Notes: generated by a model from the sequence alone, not told the origin. A DNA stretch of 7,862 nucleotides from an uncultured Clostridia bacterium (GCA_947302865.1 CAMYWS010000042.1:1-7862), one strand, 5' to 3'; positions 1 through 6,363 are shown, counted from the stretch's first letter. Made by a program: numbers and translations.

Positions 1-1613
1 CGGTCTCCGCCGCGACGATGAATCAGCAGGGGTACATCGAATGCCGCGCGACGCGCGTCGGCGAGGACACGACGCTGGCGCAGATCATCCGCACCGTTTC
101 CGACGCGGCGGCGACCAAAGCGCCGCTTGCGCGCATTGCGGACAAGGTCTCCGGCGTGTTCGTACCGGCGGTGATCGGGATCGCCGTGCTGACGCTGATC
201 GGCTGGCTGATCGCCGGTCGTCCGTTTCCGTTTGCGATCGCCCGCGGGATCTCCGTGCTCGTCATCAGCTGTCCGTGCGCGCTCGGGCTTGCGACGCCGG
301 TCGCAATCATGGTAGGCAGCGGCGTCGGCGCGAAAAACGGTATTCTCTTTAAGACCGCCGCCGCGCAGGAAGGTACGGGACGGACGCAGATCGTCGCGCT
401 CGACAAGACCGGAACCGTCACGGAGGGACAGCCGAAGGTTACGGACGTAGTCCCGATCGGTGCGGAACGGGACACGCTTCTGACCCTTGCCGCGTCGCTG
501 GAAAAGAGCAGCGAGCATCCGCTGTCGAAAGCGGTGCTTGCCGCGGCGGAGGGGCTTACGCTTTCCGAGGTCACGGACTTTGCTGCGCTGCCCGGGCACG
601 GGCTTTGCGCACGGTTGGACGGAAAGGAACTGATCGGCGGCAGTCTCAAATATCTTATGTCCCGCGGATTGGTGAACAAAACCGCGCAGGAACAGGCGAA
701 CGCGCTTGCCGGGGAAGGCAGAACGCCGCTGCTGTTTGCGCTGGACGGTACGCTTCTCGGCATCATCGCCGTTGCGGATCCGATCAAGGCGGACTCCACG
801 CAGGCGATCAAAGAACTTCGGGGCATGGGCGTGCAGACCGTGCTGCTGACCGGCGACAATGAGCGCACCGCGCGGGCGATCAGCCGGCAGGCAGGTGTGG
901 ATCACGTGATCGCAAACGTACTGCCGGACGAGAAGGCGGACGTGATCCGGAAACTGAAAACGCTCGGCAAGGTCGCGATGGTCGGCGACGGCATCAACGA
1001 CGCGCCTGCGCTCACGGTGGCGGACAACGGTATCGCGATCGGCGCGGGCACGGACGTTGCCATCGACGCGGCGGACGTTGTGGCAGTCAAAAGCCGACTG
1101 ACCGACGTAACGGCGGCGATCCGGCTGAGCCGCGCGACGATCCGGAACATTCACGAAAACCTGTTCTGGGCGTTCTTTTACAACGTGATCTGCATCCCGC
1201 TTGCGATGGGACTGTACGGCGTTGAGATGAAGCCGATGTACGGCGCGGCGGCAATGGCTTTGAGCAGCTTTTTCGTGTGCATGAACGCGCTGCGGCTGAA
1301 TCTCATAAAGCCGTACGACGCAAAGCACGACAGGAAGGGAAAAACGATCCCGGCGGATGCGCTGAGATCCATGATAGAAGAATCAAAAAAGGAGGAACAA
1401 ACGATGACAAAGACATTGAAGGTCGAAGGCATGATGTGCCCGCATTGCGAGGCGCGGGTAAAGAAAGCGCTCGAGGCGGTCCCCGGCGTGGAATCCGCCG
1501 TTGCGGATCATAACCAAGGTACCGCGGTCGTAACGCTGAACGCGCCCGTTGCGGACGACGTTTTACGCGATGCGGTGGAAGCGCAGGATTATCGCGTGCT
1601 CGGCGTGGAGTGA
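1..1613 (+). CDS. copA: Cu(I)-translocating P1B-type ATPase CopA, 5'-truncated, with C-terminal HMA domain
   Basis: The protein exports Cu(I) across the cytoplasmic membrane using ATP. The reading frame is open from base 3, five codons before the first ATG at 18. Those codons (VSAAT) continue the family's actuator-domain sequence, so the gene starts outside the window and the N-terminal helices and TGE loop are missing. Numbering from the ATG at 18: CPC metal site at 85-87, phosphorylation motif DKTGT at 129-133, HP motif at 167-168, TGDN at 278-281, GDGIND at 323-328, YN at 388-389, and MxxSS at 413-417. CPC, YN and MxxSS together are the Cu(I) (P1B-1) signature. A linker at about 430-462 leads to an HMA domain with metal-binding CPHC at 474-477. 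This C-terminal placement is familiar from clostridial CopA proteins, whereas most bacteria carry HMA domains at the N terminus. An internal ribosome site precedes the HMA domain (separate entry). The HAD gene follows after 3 bases. Confidence 0.95.
   Translation, partial: VSAATMNQQGYIECRATRVGEDTTLAQIIRTVSDAAATKAPLARIADKVSGVFVPAVIGIAVLTLIGWLIAGRPFPFAIARGISVLVISCPCALGLATPVAIMVGSGVGAKNGILFKTAAAQEGTGRTQIVALDKTGTVTEGQPKVTDVVPIGAERDTLLTLAASLEKSSEHPLSKAVLAAAEGLTLSEVTDFAALPGHGLCARLDGKELIGGSLKYLMSRGLVNKTAQEQANALAGEGRTPLLFALDGTLLGIIAVADPIKADSTQAIKELRGMGVQTVLLTGDNERTARAISRQAGVDHVIANVLPDEKADVIRKLKTLGKVAMVGDGINDAPALTVADNGIAIGAGTDVAIDAADVVAVKSRLTDVTAAIRLSRATIRNIHENLFWAFFYNVICIPLAMGLYGVEMKPMYGAAAMALSSFFVCMNALRLNLIKPYDAKHDRKGKTIPADALRSMIEESKKEEQTMTKTLKVEGMMCPHCEARVKKALEAVPGVESAVADHNQGTAVVTLNAPVADDVLRDAVEAQDYRVLGVE
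1388..1406 (+). promoter_or_regulatory. internal Shine-Dalgarno and in-frame ATG inside copA
   Basis: AGGAGG lies at 1390-1395 within an A-rich stretch, 8 bases before an ATG at 1404 that is in the copA frame (1404 and 18 are both multiples of three). Match and spacing are as good as at any true gene start in this window. The encoded residues form the charged linker ESKKEEQT, so the bases may have been kept for initiation rather than protein sequence; that last point is inference. Confidence 0.6.
1404..1613 (+). other. possible separately translated CopZ-like copper chaperone (nested in copA)
   Basis: Initiation at 1404 would yield a 69-residue protein made only of an HMA domain, close to the usual length of free CopZ chaperones (about 68-70 residues). 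It has the GMMCPHC metal loop near its N terminus, a helix with RVKKALEAVPGV, and the typical end with DYRVLGVE. Free CopZ binds Cu(I) in the cytosol and passes it to CopA. Here the same residues also form the C terminus of the ATPase, because no stop codon separates the two. Whether the free form is made cannot be decided from the sequence. The alternative is that a formerly separate copZ became fused and its ribosome site is a relic. Confidence 0.45.
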
Positions 1614-1616
1614 CGC

Positions 1617-2330
1617 ATGATCACGACGGTCCTTTGGGACGTCGACGGAACGCTGCTGGATTTTGACGCGGCGGAACGGGCGGCGATCCGCGCGCTGTTT
1701 CTGAAATACGGTCTGGGCGAATGTACGGACGCGATGCTCGAACGCTATTCCGAGATCAACATCGGATACTGGGAACGGCTGGAACGCGGCGAGATCGCCA
1801 AGCAGGAGGTCCTGCTCGGGCGGTTCACAACGTTTTTCGGCGAATGCGGCGTCGACCCGTCGATCGCGGCGGCGTTCAACGCCGCGTATCAACTGAAGCT
1901 GGGCGATACCATCGTATACCGGGACGACAGCTTCGAGATCGTCCGTTCGCTTGCGGGTAAAGTCCGGCAGTACGTCGTATCGAACGGCACGGTCGCCGCG
2001 CAGACGAAAAAGATGCAGCGGTCCGGATTCGGCGAGCTGATGGACGGCGTGTTCCTTTCGGAACAGCTCGGCGCGGAAAAACCGAACGTCAGATTCTTCG
2101 AAAAGGTGTTTGACGCGATCCGTCCCGCGGATCTTTCCGAGGTCATGATCGTCGGCGATTCGCTGACGAGCGACATGCAGGGCGGGATGAACGCGGGGAT
2201 TAAAACCTGCTGGTACAATCCCGGGAAAAAGCCTGTGCCGGACGGGTACCGGCTCGATTACGTGATCTCGGATCTGCATGAACTGTCGGACTGCCTGAAC
2301 GGCAGCGTTCCCGCACGAAAGAAATCCTGA
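1617..2330 (+). CDS. HAD-superfamily hydrolase, YjjG/YfnB-type nucleotidase
   Basis: This 237-residue protein is a HAD phosphatase with all four catalytic motifs: DVDGT (nucleophile D8, acid/base D10), SNG at 122-124, K155 in GAEKPN, and GDSLTSD with D181 and D186. Between motifs I and II is a helical C1-type cap. The cap sequence, the AEKPN segment and the ending GGMNAGIKTCWYNP agree with the YjjG/YfnB subgroup of pyrimidine 5'-nucleotidases, which dephosphorylate (d)UMP, dTMP and modified analogues as cytosolic house-cleaning enzymes. The precise substrate is inference. The ATG is 3 bases after the copA stop, and its ribosome site TGGAG at 1606-1610 lies in the last copA codons, so translation is probably coupled. 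No promoter is visible between the two genes. A link to copper handling is not evident. Confidence 0.85.
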   Translation: MITTVLWDVDGTLLDFDAAERAAIRALFLKYGLGECTDAMLERYSEINIGYWERLERGEIAKQEVLLGRFTTFFGECGVDPSIAAAFNAAYQLKLGDTIVYRDDSFEIVRSLAGKVRQYVVSNGTVAAQTKKMQRSGFGELMDGVFLSEQLGAEKPNVRFFEKVFDAIRPADLSEVMIVGDSLTSDMQGGMNAGIKTCWYNPGKKPVPDGYRLDYVISDLHELSDCLNGSVPARKKS

Positions 2331-2331
2331 T

Positions 2332-2354
2332 GCAAGCACTGCCGGCGTGCCTGC
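2332..2354 (+). other. small imperfect hairpin just after the HAD gene
   Basis: GCA-A-GCAC and GTGC-C-TGC flank a 7-base loop (TGCCGGC) with one mismatch. It begins 2 bases after the HAD stop codon. No T-run follows, so it is not a convincing terminator by itself; it could protect the 3' end of the copA-HAD transcript. Confidence 0.3.
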
Positions 2355-2376
2355 AGCTTTCGACGATCATACGCGG

Positions 2377-2395
2377 AAAGCGCGGCCTGCTTTTT
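2377..2395 (+). terminator. weak candidate terminator for the copA-HAD transcript
   Basis: AAAGC at 2377-2381 pairs with GCTTT at 2389-2393 around a 7-base loop, and five T's cover 2391-2395. The stem is only 5 bp and half A/T, so it is weak. It is the first T-run after the HAD gene. Confidence 0.3.
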
Positions 2396-2412
2396 ATGAA
2401 ACACGGGCAGTT

Positions 2413-2483
2413 ACAGAACGTGAACGCGCTGCACGGGGGAAGCCCGGCGTGCAGCGCGTTGCTGTATTCATGATCTGTTTTTT
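2413..2483 (+). terminator. long hairpin in the convergent intergenic region, possible terminator
   Basis: Perfect 13-bp arms AACGCGCTGCACG (2423-2435) and CGTGCAGCGCGTT (2448-2460) enclose a 12-base loop in which GGG and CCC can also pair. An outer helix, ACAGA at 2413-2417 with TCTGT at 2474-2478, is followed by T's through 2483, which would give a U-tract on the + strand. It lies between two converging genes, where a terminator is expected, and works as a stem on either strand. The T-run is 17 bases from the main stem, so intrinsic termination is uncertain. The rest of the 211-base gap (2331-2541) shows only a weak inverted repeat at 2499-2527 and no credible gene. Confidence 0.5.
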
Positions 2484-2541
2484 CGGCGCCGCTTCAGGTC
2501 GGAACGTGTATGATTCACGCGATCCGAATGAACGGCTTTCG

Positions 2542-3597
2542 TTACTGCCCGATAAACGCGCGTTTGTTGCGTCCCGGGAAGGTGTTGAACCGATCGGGCG
2601 TCCAGACGGGGTCAATCTCCTCCACGGCTTTTTCCGCGGTAATGACCGCGTCGTTATGATCGAGGTCGATCAGCGTATAGCGGTCGTTGCCCATGCCGAG
2701 CTCCTTCATATAGCTGAGCTGCCGGAGACCGTGCCGCGTCTCGATGCGTTCGGTCAGCGCCTTGCCGCCGAAGTTCGGAAGCGCGTACACGAGATCGACG
2801 CTCGCGGCGTCCGCGGCGAGAATGTCCAAGGACGCGACGATGCCGATGTCCGGCGTTACGACGGGTTCCGCTTCGGGACCTTCGCAGTCACAGGAGACGG
2901 ACATGTTGCGCATCACATTGATGAAGCAGACGTGCGGGGCGAAGTGATCGACCGTCGCCTTTGTGCTCTCCGAAATGCGCTCCATCAGCTCCTCCTCGGC
3001 AATGCTCCACATGTTGCTGCTGCCCTTTGCGGTATGGATCTCCTTTTTGCCGATCCGACCGTCCGCGCAGCCGATGCCGATGTTTTTATTCGAACCGCCG
3101 AAGCCGCCCATCATATGCCCCTTGAAGTGCGTGAGCACGAGCAGCGAATCGTATTGCAGCATGGACTTTCCGACGTGCATGGTCTCAAACCACTTGCCGC
3201 TTTGCACGGGAAGCTCGGCAACGCCTTCCGCATCGGTGATATCGACCGGGCAGAACGTCCAGCCGTTGATCTCCAACGTTTTTTTATGCTCCTCGGTCGT
3301 ATAGCGGCTGCCCTCGTAATAGGTGTTGGTTTCAATGATCGCCGCGTCGGGCAGGCGCGTGCCGATCAGTTCTTTGACCCAGGGACGCGGGATGATGTTC
3401 GGTCCTTCCGCCTCACCGGTGTGCAGCTTGATCGCGACCTTGCCGGTAAGGACGGAGCTGACCCTGTCAAAGATTTTCAGAAGTCCTTTTTCGGAAAGAT
3501 CGCGTGTGAAGAACACGGCGGAGCTTTCGCCGGTGCGCTGTTCAAACGGAATATACGTGCTGCCGCCCTTGCCGGGAACGGGATTCTTGTCTGTCAT
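2542..3597 (-). CDS. DUF362 domain-containing protein
   Basis: This 351-residue protein belongs to the DUF362 family, whose biochemical role is not established. Some members are fused to ferredoxin-type 4Fe-4S domains; this one has none. Family features are KVAIKLHTGE at about 53-62, the glycine-rich HFKGHMMGGFGGSNKNIGIG at 157-176, and the segment VTPDIGIVASLDILAADAASVDLV at about 247-270. The cysteine pair CDC at 236-238, with C177 and C224, could bind metal or an Fe-S cluster, but that is inference. There is no signal peptide or membrane segment, so it is probably cytosolic. The ATG at 3597 is supported by AAAGGAGG (3613-3606) 8 bases upstream. It has its own promoter, diverges from the flavin reductase-MFS operon and converges on the HAD gene. 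Confidence 0.85.
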   Translation of the reverse strand: MTDKNPVPGKGGSTYIPFEQRTGESSAVFFTRDLSEKGLLKIFDRVSSVLTGKVAIKLHTGEAEGPNIIPRPWVKELIGTRLPDAAIIETNTYYEGSRYTTEEHKKTLEINGWTFCPVDITDAEGVAELPVQSGKWFETMHVGKSMLQYDSLLVLTHFKGHMMGGFGGSNKNIGIGCADGRIGKKEIHTAKGSSNMWSIAEEELMERISESTKATVDHFAPHVCFINVMRNMSVSCDCEGPEAEPVVTPDIGIVASLDILAADAASVDLVYALPNFGGKALTERIETRHGLRQLSYMKELGMGNDRYTLIDLDHNDAVITAEKAVEEIDPVWTPDRFNTFPGRNKRAFIGQ

Positions 3598-3626
3598 CTG
3601 GTGATCCTCCTTTATATGATACTGAT

Positions 3627-3657
3627 ATTATAACACAGATTCACGGATCTGTGTCAC
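3627..3657 (-). promoter_or_regulatory. promoter of the DUF362 gene
   Basis: On the - strand a perfect TATAAT occupies 3632-3627, preceded by TGT to give an extended -10. GTGACA at 3657-3652 is a -35 candidate at a long 19-base spacing. Transcription should start near 3620, giving a leader of about 23 bases with the ribosome site at 3613-3606. An AT-rich stretch with T-runs at 3663-3667 and 3678-3685 lies upstream and could act as an UP element. Confidence 0.65.
3633..3654. promoter_or_regulatory. palindromic operator candidate within the DUF362 promoter
   Basis: ACACAGAT (3633-3640) and ATCTGTGT (3647-3654) form a perfect 8-bp inverted repeat around TCACGG. It abuts the -10 hexamer and overlaps the first bases of the -35, filling the promoter spacer. 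A dimeric repressor bound here would block RNA polymerase. No T-run follows on either strand in the right place for a terminator. The regulator is not in the window. Confidence 0.5.
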
Positions 3658-3703
3658 CGCTCTTTTTGTAATCACAGTTTTTTTTCGGAAATCGTCTTTT
3701 TTA

Positions 3704-3732
3704 TTGAAGAACGGTCCGTTTTTCGTTATAAT
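3704..3732 (+). promoter_or_regulatory. promoter of the flavin reductase-MFS operon
   Basis: TTGAAG (3704-3709, 4 of 6 matches to TTGACA) and a perfect TATAAT (3727-3732) are separated by exactly 17 bases. The start would be near 3739, leaving a leader of about 24 bases. T-rich sequence upstream (3678-3702) may strengthen it. Confidence 0.75.
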
Positions 3733-3762
3733 ACAGGTAATACCAACACAGGAGGAATGATT

Positions 3763-4326
3763 ATGAAACAACCGATCAAAACCACAGAAGCCATTTTCCC
3801 GATGCCGGTTCTGCTCATCTCGACCTTCAATCCGGACGGAACGGTCGACGTCATGAACGCGGCGTGGGGTACGATGCTCGACCGCGACAAGGTTGCGCTG
3901 AACCTGACCGAAACGCACAGAACCGTACAGAACATCAAGGCACGCAAGGGCTTTGTTGTGCATATCGCAGATGCGAAGCACGTGGTCGAAGCGGACTGGT
4001 TCGGCGTCGTCAGCGGAAACAAAGAGCCGGAAAAGTTCGCAAAGTCCGGCATGACCTATGTGAAGTCCGAACTTGTCGACGCGCCGATCATCAATGAGTT
4101 GCCCATCGCGCTCGAATGCGAATTCATCGAGTACCAGAACGACGAGACCGGTCTCGGCGTCATCGGCAAGGTCCTGCGCACCTCGGTCGAGGAAGCAAAT
4201 ATGAAGGACGGCAAGGTGGATATCGATTCGGTCGAGGCGATCGCGTTCGATCCCTATACGCACGGATATTACAAGGTCGGCGGCAGAGTCGGCGACGCGT
4301 TCAAAGACGGACTGAAGCTCAGATAA
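3763..4326 (+). CDS. flavin reductase family protein (DIM6/NtaB type)
   Basis: This 187-residue protein has the FMN-binding split-barrel fold of the flavin reductase-like family. Such proteins bind FMN and reduce flavin with NAD(P)H or act as small flavoproteins; the substrate here is unknown. Recognisable segments are FPMPVLLIST at 12-21, the flavin-contacting VDVMNAAWGTM at 28-38, LPIALECEF at 113-121, and the C-terminal GRVGDAFKDGLKL at 174-186. Length is typical and there is no signal peptide. I chose the ATG at 3763 over the in-frame ATG at 3757, because AGGAGG at 3750-3755 is 7 bases from the former and only 1 from the latter. It is first in a probable two-gene operon with the MFS transporter (39-base gap). 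Confidence 0.88.
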   Translation: MKQPIKTTEAIFPMPVLLISTFNPDGTVDVMNAAWGTMLDRDKVALNLTETHRTVQNIKARKGFVVHIADAKHVVEADWFGVVSGNKEPEKFAKSGMTYVKSELVDAPIINELPIALECEFIEYQNDETGLGVIGKVLRTSVEEANMKDGKVDIDSVEAIAFDPYTHGYYKVGGRVGDAFKDGLKLR

Positions 4327-4365
4327 TCGGCGGATCCCGAAGCGAAAAGGACAGAGGAGAGAAAA

Positions 4366-5766
4366 ATGAAAGAGGAGCGGAAGCTTTTCCGGGAGCAGAT
4401 GGAGCTTTTACGGCTCAACCGGGAAGCACAGCGCCCGAAAGGCGCGTATTATCTGTTGTTTGCCATGATCGTGCTGACGGTCATCTACATCGTCGACGAG
4501 ATCACGTCCAACATGAACTCTGCCATGCAGCCGTATGCGTTGTTCGATCTGTTTCATATCGCATCGCGCAACGTCAACACGCCGGAATACACGAATGCGA
4601 TCAACACGGTCGCGCCGTGGCAGGTGGCGTCCAATCTGTTTCTGATCATTACGCCGTTCTATAAGGCGCTGTCCGACCGGTTCGGCCGTCGGCTGTTCCT
4701 GATGATCAATACCGTCGGAATGGGCGTGGGTATGCTGATCGTGATGACAAGTCACAGCACGGTACAGTATATTCTCGGCATGCTTGCCATGATGTTCTTT
4801 ACCCCGAACGACATGCAGGTGCTCTATATCATGGAGACTGCGCCGAAGGAAAAACGCGCGACCTACAGCTTTATCGCAAAGGGCATTGCGCTGATTTCCG
4901 TGTCGCTGATCGGCGTTTTGTCGCGGGCATTTTTGAAAGAGGACGTACCGGAAAGCTGGCGCATGGTCTATCTGATCCCGGTGATCGTGGCGATTGTTGT
5001 CGGCGCGGGATCGTTTTTGCTCATGCGGGAGACGCCGGTGTTCGTCGAACAGCGGCGCGGCTACCTTTCGCTGACGCCGGAAGAACGCCGCATCAAAGCG
5101 GAGGAGGACAAAAAGAACGGTACAGCCGAACAGGGCGGCGTGTTCCGCGCGATCAGATTCATCTTCAAAAACCGTCAGCTCCGCTGGATCTTCATTGCGG
5201 GATTCCTGTTCTTTGCAACGACCTTCTATACCTCGTACTATTCCACGGTGCTGGAAGGCGCAATGACGACTGCGCTGGTATCGACTGCGCTCATCATCTA
5301 TCCGCTGGTCAACGGTGTCGTTACCATCGTCAGCGGGTTCTTCTCCGATAAGCTCGGCCGTAAAAAGGTATGCCTGATCCTCGGCGGGCTGGCGCTTTTG
5401 GGACTTCTGGCGTTCGTGCTTGCATGCCGCCTCAACTGGGGACCGGTCGCCGCCGGCATCGCCTACGGGTGCTCCATCGGCGGACTGTGGTCGATGTCCG
5501 ATACGCTGATCCTCACCATGCCTGCGGAATCCTCGCCGTCCGGCATGCGCGCCTCGGTCATGGGAACGATCTCGGTCATGATCGGCGCGGGCATGTTCAT
5601 CGGACAGGCGCTGTTCCTGGTGCTGCAGAATTTCTTCCCGATGGACATTCTGTTCCTGTGCATCGGCGTGCCGTTCATGGCGGTTTCGCTGATCTTGCTC
5701 ATGCTCAAGGTCAGGGAAACCAAGGACGTCGATCTCGACAACGTCACGGCGGATACGTTCCGGTAA
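4366..5766 (+). CDS. MFS transporter
   Basis: This 466-residue membrane protein belongs to the major facilitator superfamily. It has a charged cytoplasmic N terminus (1-27), then helices from about 28 onward. The MFS signature loop appears twice, as DRFGRR at 104-109 after helix 2 and DKLGRKK at 328-334 after helix 8, as expected for a 6+6 helix duplication. A hydrophilic central loop (about 221-272) contains RRIKAEEDKK. The helix 1-2 loop is unusually long (about 45-85), as in sugar- and organic-acid-transporter-like MFS members. The substrate cannot be inferred. The ribosome site GAGGAG (4354-4359) is 6 bases from the ATG. Sharing an operon with a flavin reductase hints at uptake or efflux of a compound the flavoprotein acts on, but that is speculation. 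Confidence 0.88.
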   Translation: MKEERKLFREQMELLRLNREAQRPKGAYYLLFAMIVLTVIYIVDEITSNMNSAMQPYALFDLFHIASRNVNTPEYTNAINTVAPWQVASNLFLIITPFYKALSDRFGRRLFLMINTVGMGVGMLIVMTSHSTVQYILGMLAMMFFTPNDMQVLYIMETAPKEKRATYSFIAKGIALISVSLIGVLSRAFLKEDVPESWRMVYLIPVIVAIVVGAGSFLLMRETPVFVEQRRGYLSLTPEERRIKAEEDKKNGTAEQGGVFRAIRFIFKNRQLRWIFIAGFLFFATTFYTSYYSTVLEGAMTTALVSTALIIYPLVNGVVTIVSGFFSDKLGRKKVCLILGGLALLGLLAFVLACRLNWGPVAAGIAYGCSIGGLWSMSDTLILTMPAESSPSGMRASVMGTISVMIGAGMFIGQALFLVLQNFFPMDILFLCIGVPFMAVSLILLMLKVRETKDVDLDNVTADTFR

Positions 5767-5795
5767 GTTGTCGTTTTGACCGCTTTATGCAACCG

Positions 5796-5830
5796 AAAAC
5801 ACAGCCCGCCGAAAAGCGAGCTGTGTTTTT
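5796..5830 (+). terminator. strong bidirectional rho-independent terminator
   Basis: AAAACACAGC (5796-5805) pairs with GCTGTGTTTT (5820-5829), with an inner CGC/GCG helix closing a CGAAAA loop, and the stem runs into T's through 5830. On the - strand the same stem ends in four T's. It lies 29 bases after the MFS stop and 8 bases beyond the stop of the converging metallopeptidase gene, so it probably ends both transcripts. Confidence 0.88.
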
Positions 5831-5837
5831 ATATCCG

Positions 5838-6239
5838 TTATTCGGTTTCCGTTCGTTCGTCTGCGGCGTGACGGTCAAGGTACGCCTGCTTTTTTCGCGC
5901 GTCCTCGGCTTCTAGGGAGGAGGCGTCGTGGACGCCGCCCAACGATTCCAGATGGTGTCGGATCTCATGCCGCAGAACGCCGCGCAGGATCTTCTTTGCC
6001 TGTGCTTCGTCTGCGTTCGGGTACACCCGATCGAACGAGCCCTTGAAAAGCGTGATCTGCCGCACGCCGGAATAGACCCGGTACACGCCCATCGTATAGA
6101 GATCGTTTCCTTTGGCGTAGCCGGGAACAGACGGCGCTTCAGACACGACGACGCCGCCGGAAAGTTCCCGGAAGAATTCGTCCGGAAGCTCGTCCATCAG
6201 TTCAAAAACGATTTCTCTGAATACCTCTGTGCTGATCAT
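5838..6239 (-). CDS. zincin-like metallopeptidase family protein
   Basis: This 133-residue cytosolic protein carries the zinc-protease motif HEIRHH at 91-96 (H91 and H95 as zinc ligands, E92 as catalytic base), followed by LESLGGVHD at 97-105, where D105 could be the third ligand. Small size, the opening ELPDEFFRELSGGVVV and the segment GNDLYTMGVY match the minimal zincin family (Pfam Zincin_1), conserved in Clostridia but of unknown substrate. Beyond about 110 the tail is charged and probably disordered (KKQAYLDRH, ending DERTETE). The ATG at 6239 fits the family N terminus, but no ribosome site precedes it; the promoter predicts a leaderless mRNA. The next ATG (codon 15) would cut into the conserved first helix. 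It is transcribed divergently from the membrane-protein gene. Confidence 0.8.
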   Translation of the reverse strand: MISTEVFREIVFELMDELPDEFFRELSGGVVVSEAPSVPGYAKGNDLYTMGVYRVYSGVRQITLFKGSFDRVYPNADEAQAKKILRGVLRHEIRHHLESLGGVHDASSLEAEDARKKQAYLDRHAADERTETE

Positions 6240-6245
6240 ATGACG

Positions 6246-6274
6246 ATTATACAGGGTTTCTCCGAAAATAGCAA
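6246..6274 (-). promoter_or_regulatory. promoter of the metallopeptidase gene, leaderless arrangement
   Basis: On the - strand TTGCTA (6274-6269) and a perfect TATAAT (6251-6246) are separated by 17 bases. Only 6 bases lie between the -10 and the ATG at 6239, so transcription should begin at or within a base or two of the start codon. The nearest purine-rich GGAG is upstream of the -10 and would not be transcribed. Confidence 0.6.
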
Positions 6275-6295
6275 CATTGCGGTTTTCCGGCAGGA

Positions 6296-6324
6296 TTGAT
6301 TCCCGCTTCGGTTTGTGCTACAAT
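6296..6324 (+). promoter_or_regulatory. promoter of the membrane-protein gene
   Basis: TTGATT (6296-6301) and TACAAT (6319-6324) are 17 bases apart, and TGC before the -10 makes it extended. The start would be near 6331, with a leader of about 33 bases. Its -35 is 21 bases from the -35 of the divergent metallopeptidase promoter. Confidence 0.7.
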
Positions 6325-6363
6325 CAAATATAAGATCTGCGTATCCAGGAACGGAGGGCGATT

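Noticed and set aside
413..421. A change of metal specificity from the helix 8 sequence MALSSFFVCMNALRLN (residues 413-428 of CopA; positions here are residues)
   Set aside because: MxxSS and the NALRL ending are kept, as are CPC and YN. The FFVC variation is of the kind seen in clostridial CopA proteins and does not argue against Cu(I).
1563..2339. A 258-codon open frame on the - strand opposite the HAD gene
   Set aside because: The + strand gene has all four HAD motifs. The - frame is a low-complexity, Arg-rich shadow.
2347..3633. A 428-codon open frame on the + strand
   Set aside because: It is antisense to the DUF362 gene, which has clear family motifs, a ribosome site and a promoter. 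The + frame is rich in Arg, His, Asp and Val without any domain, as expected of a shadow in GC-rich DNA.
3661..3702. T-runs as phased A-tracts (curved DNA)
   Set aside because: The run centres are about 17 and 18 bases apart, not near 10.5 or 21, so they are not helically phased. A plain AT-rich UP-like region is the simpler reading.
3757..3762. ATG at 3757 as the flavin reductase start
   Set aside because: AGGAGG ends at 3755, leaving only 1 base. The ATG at 3763 has a proper 7-base spacing in the same frame.
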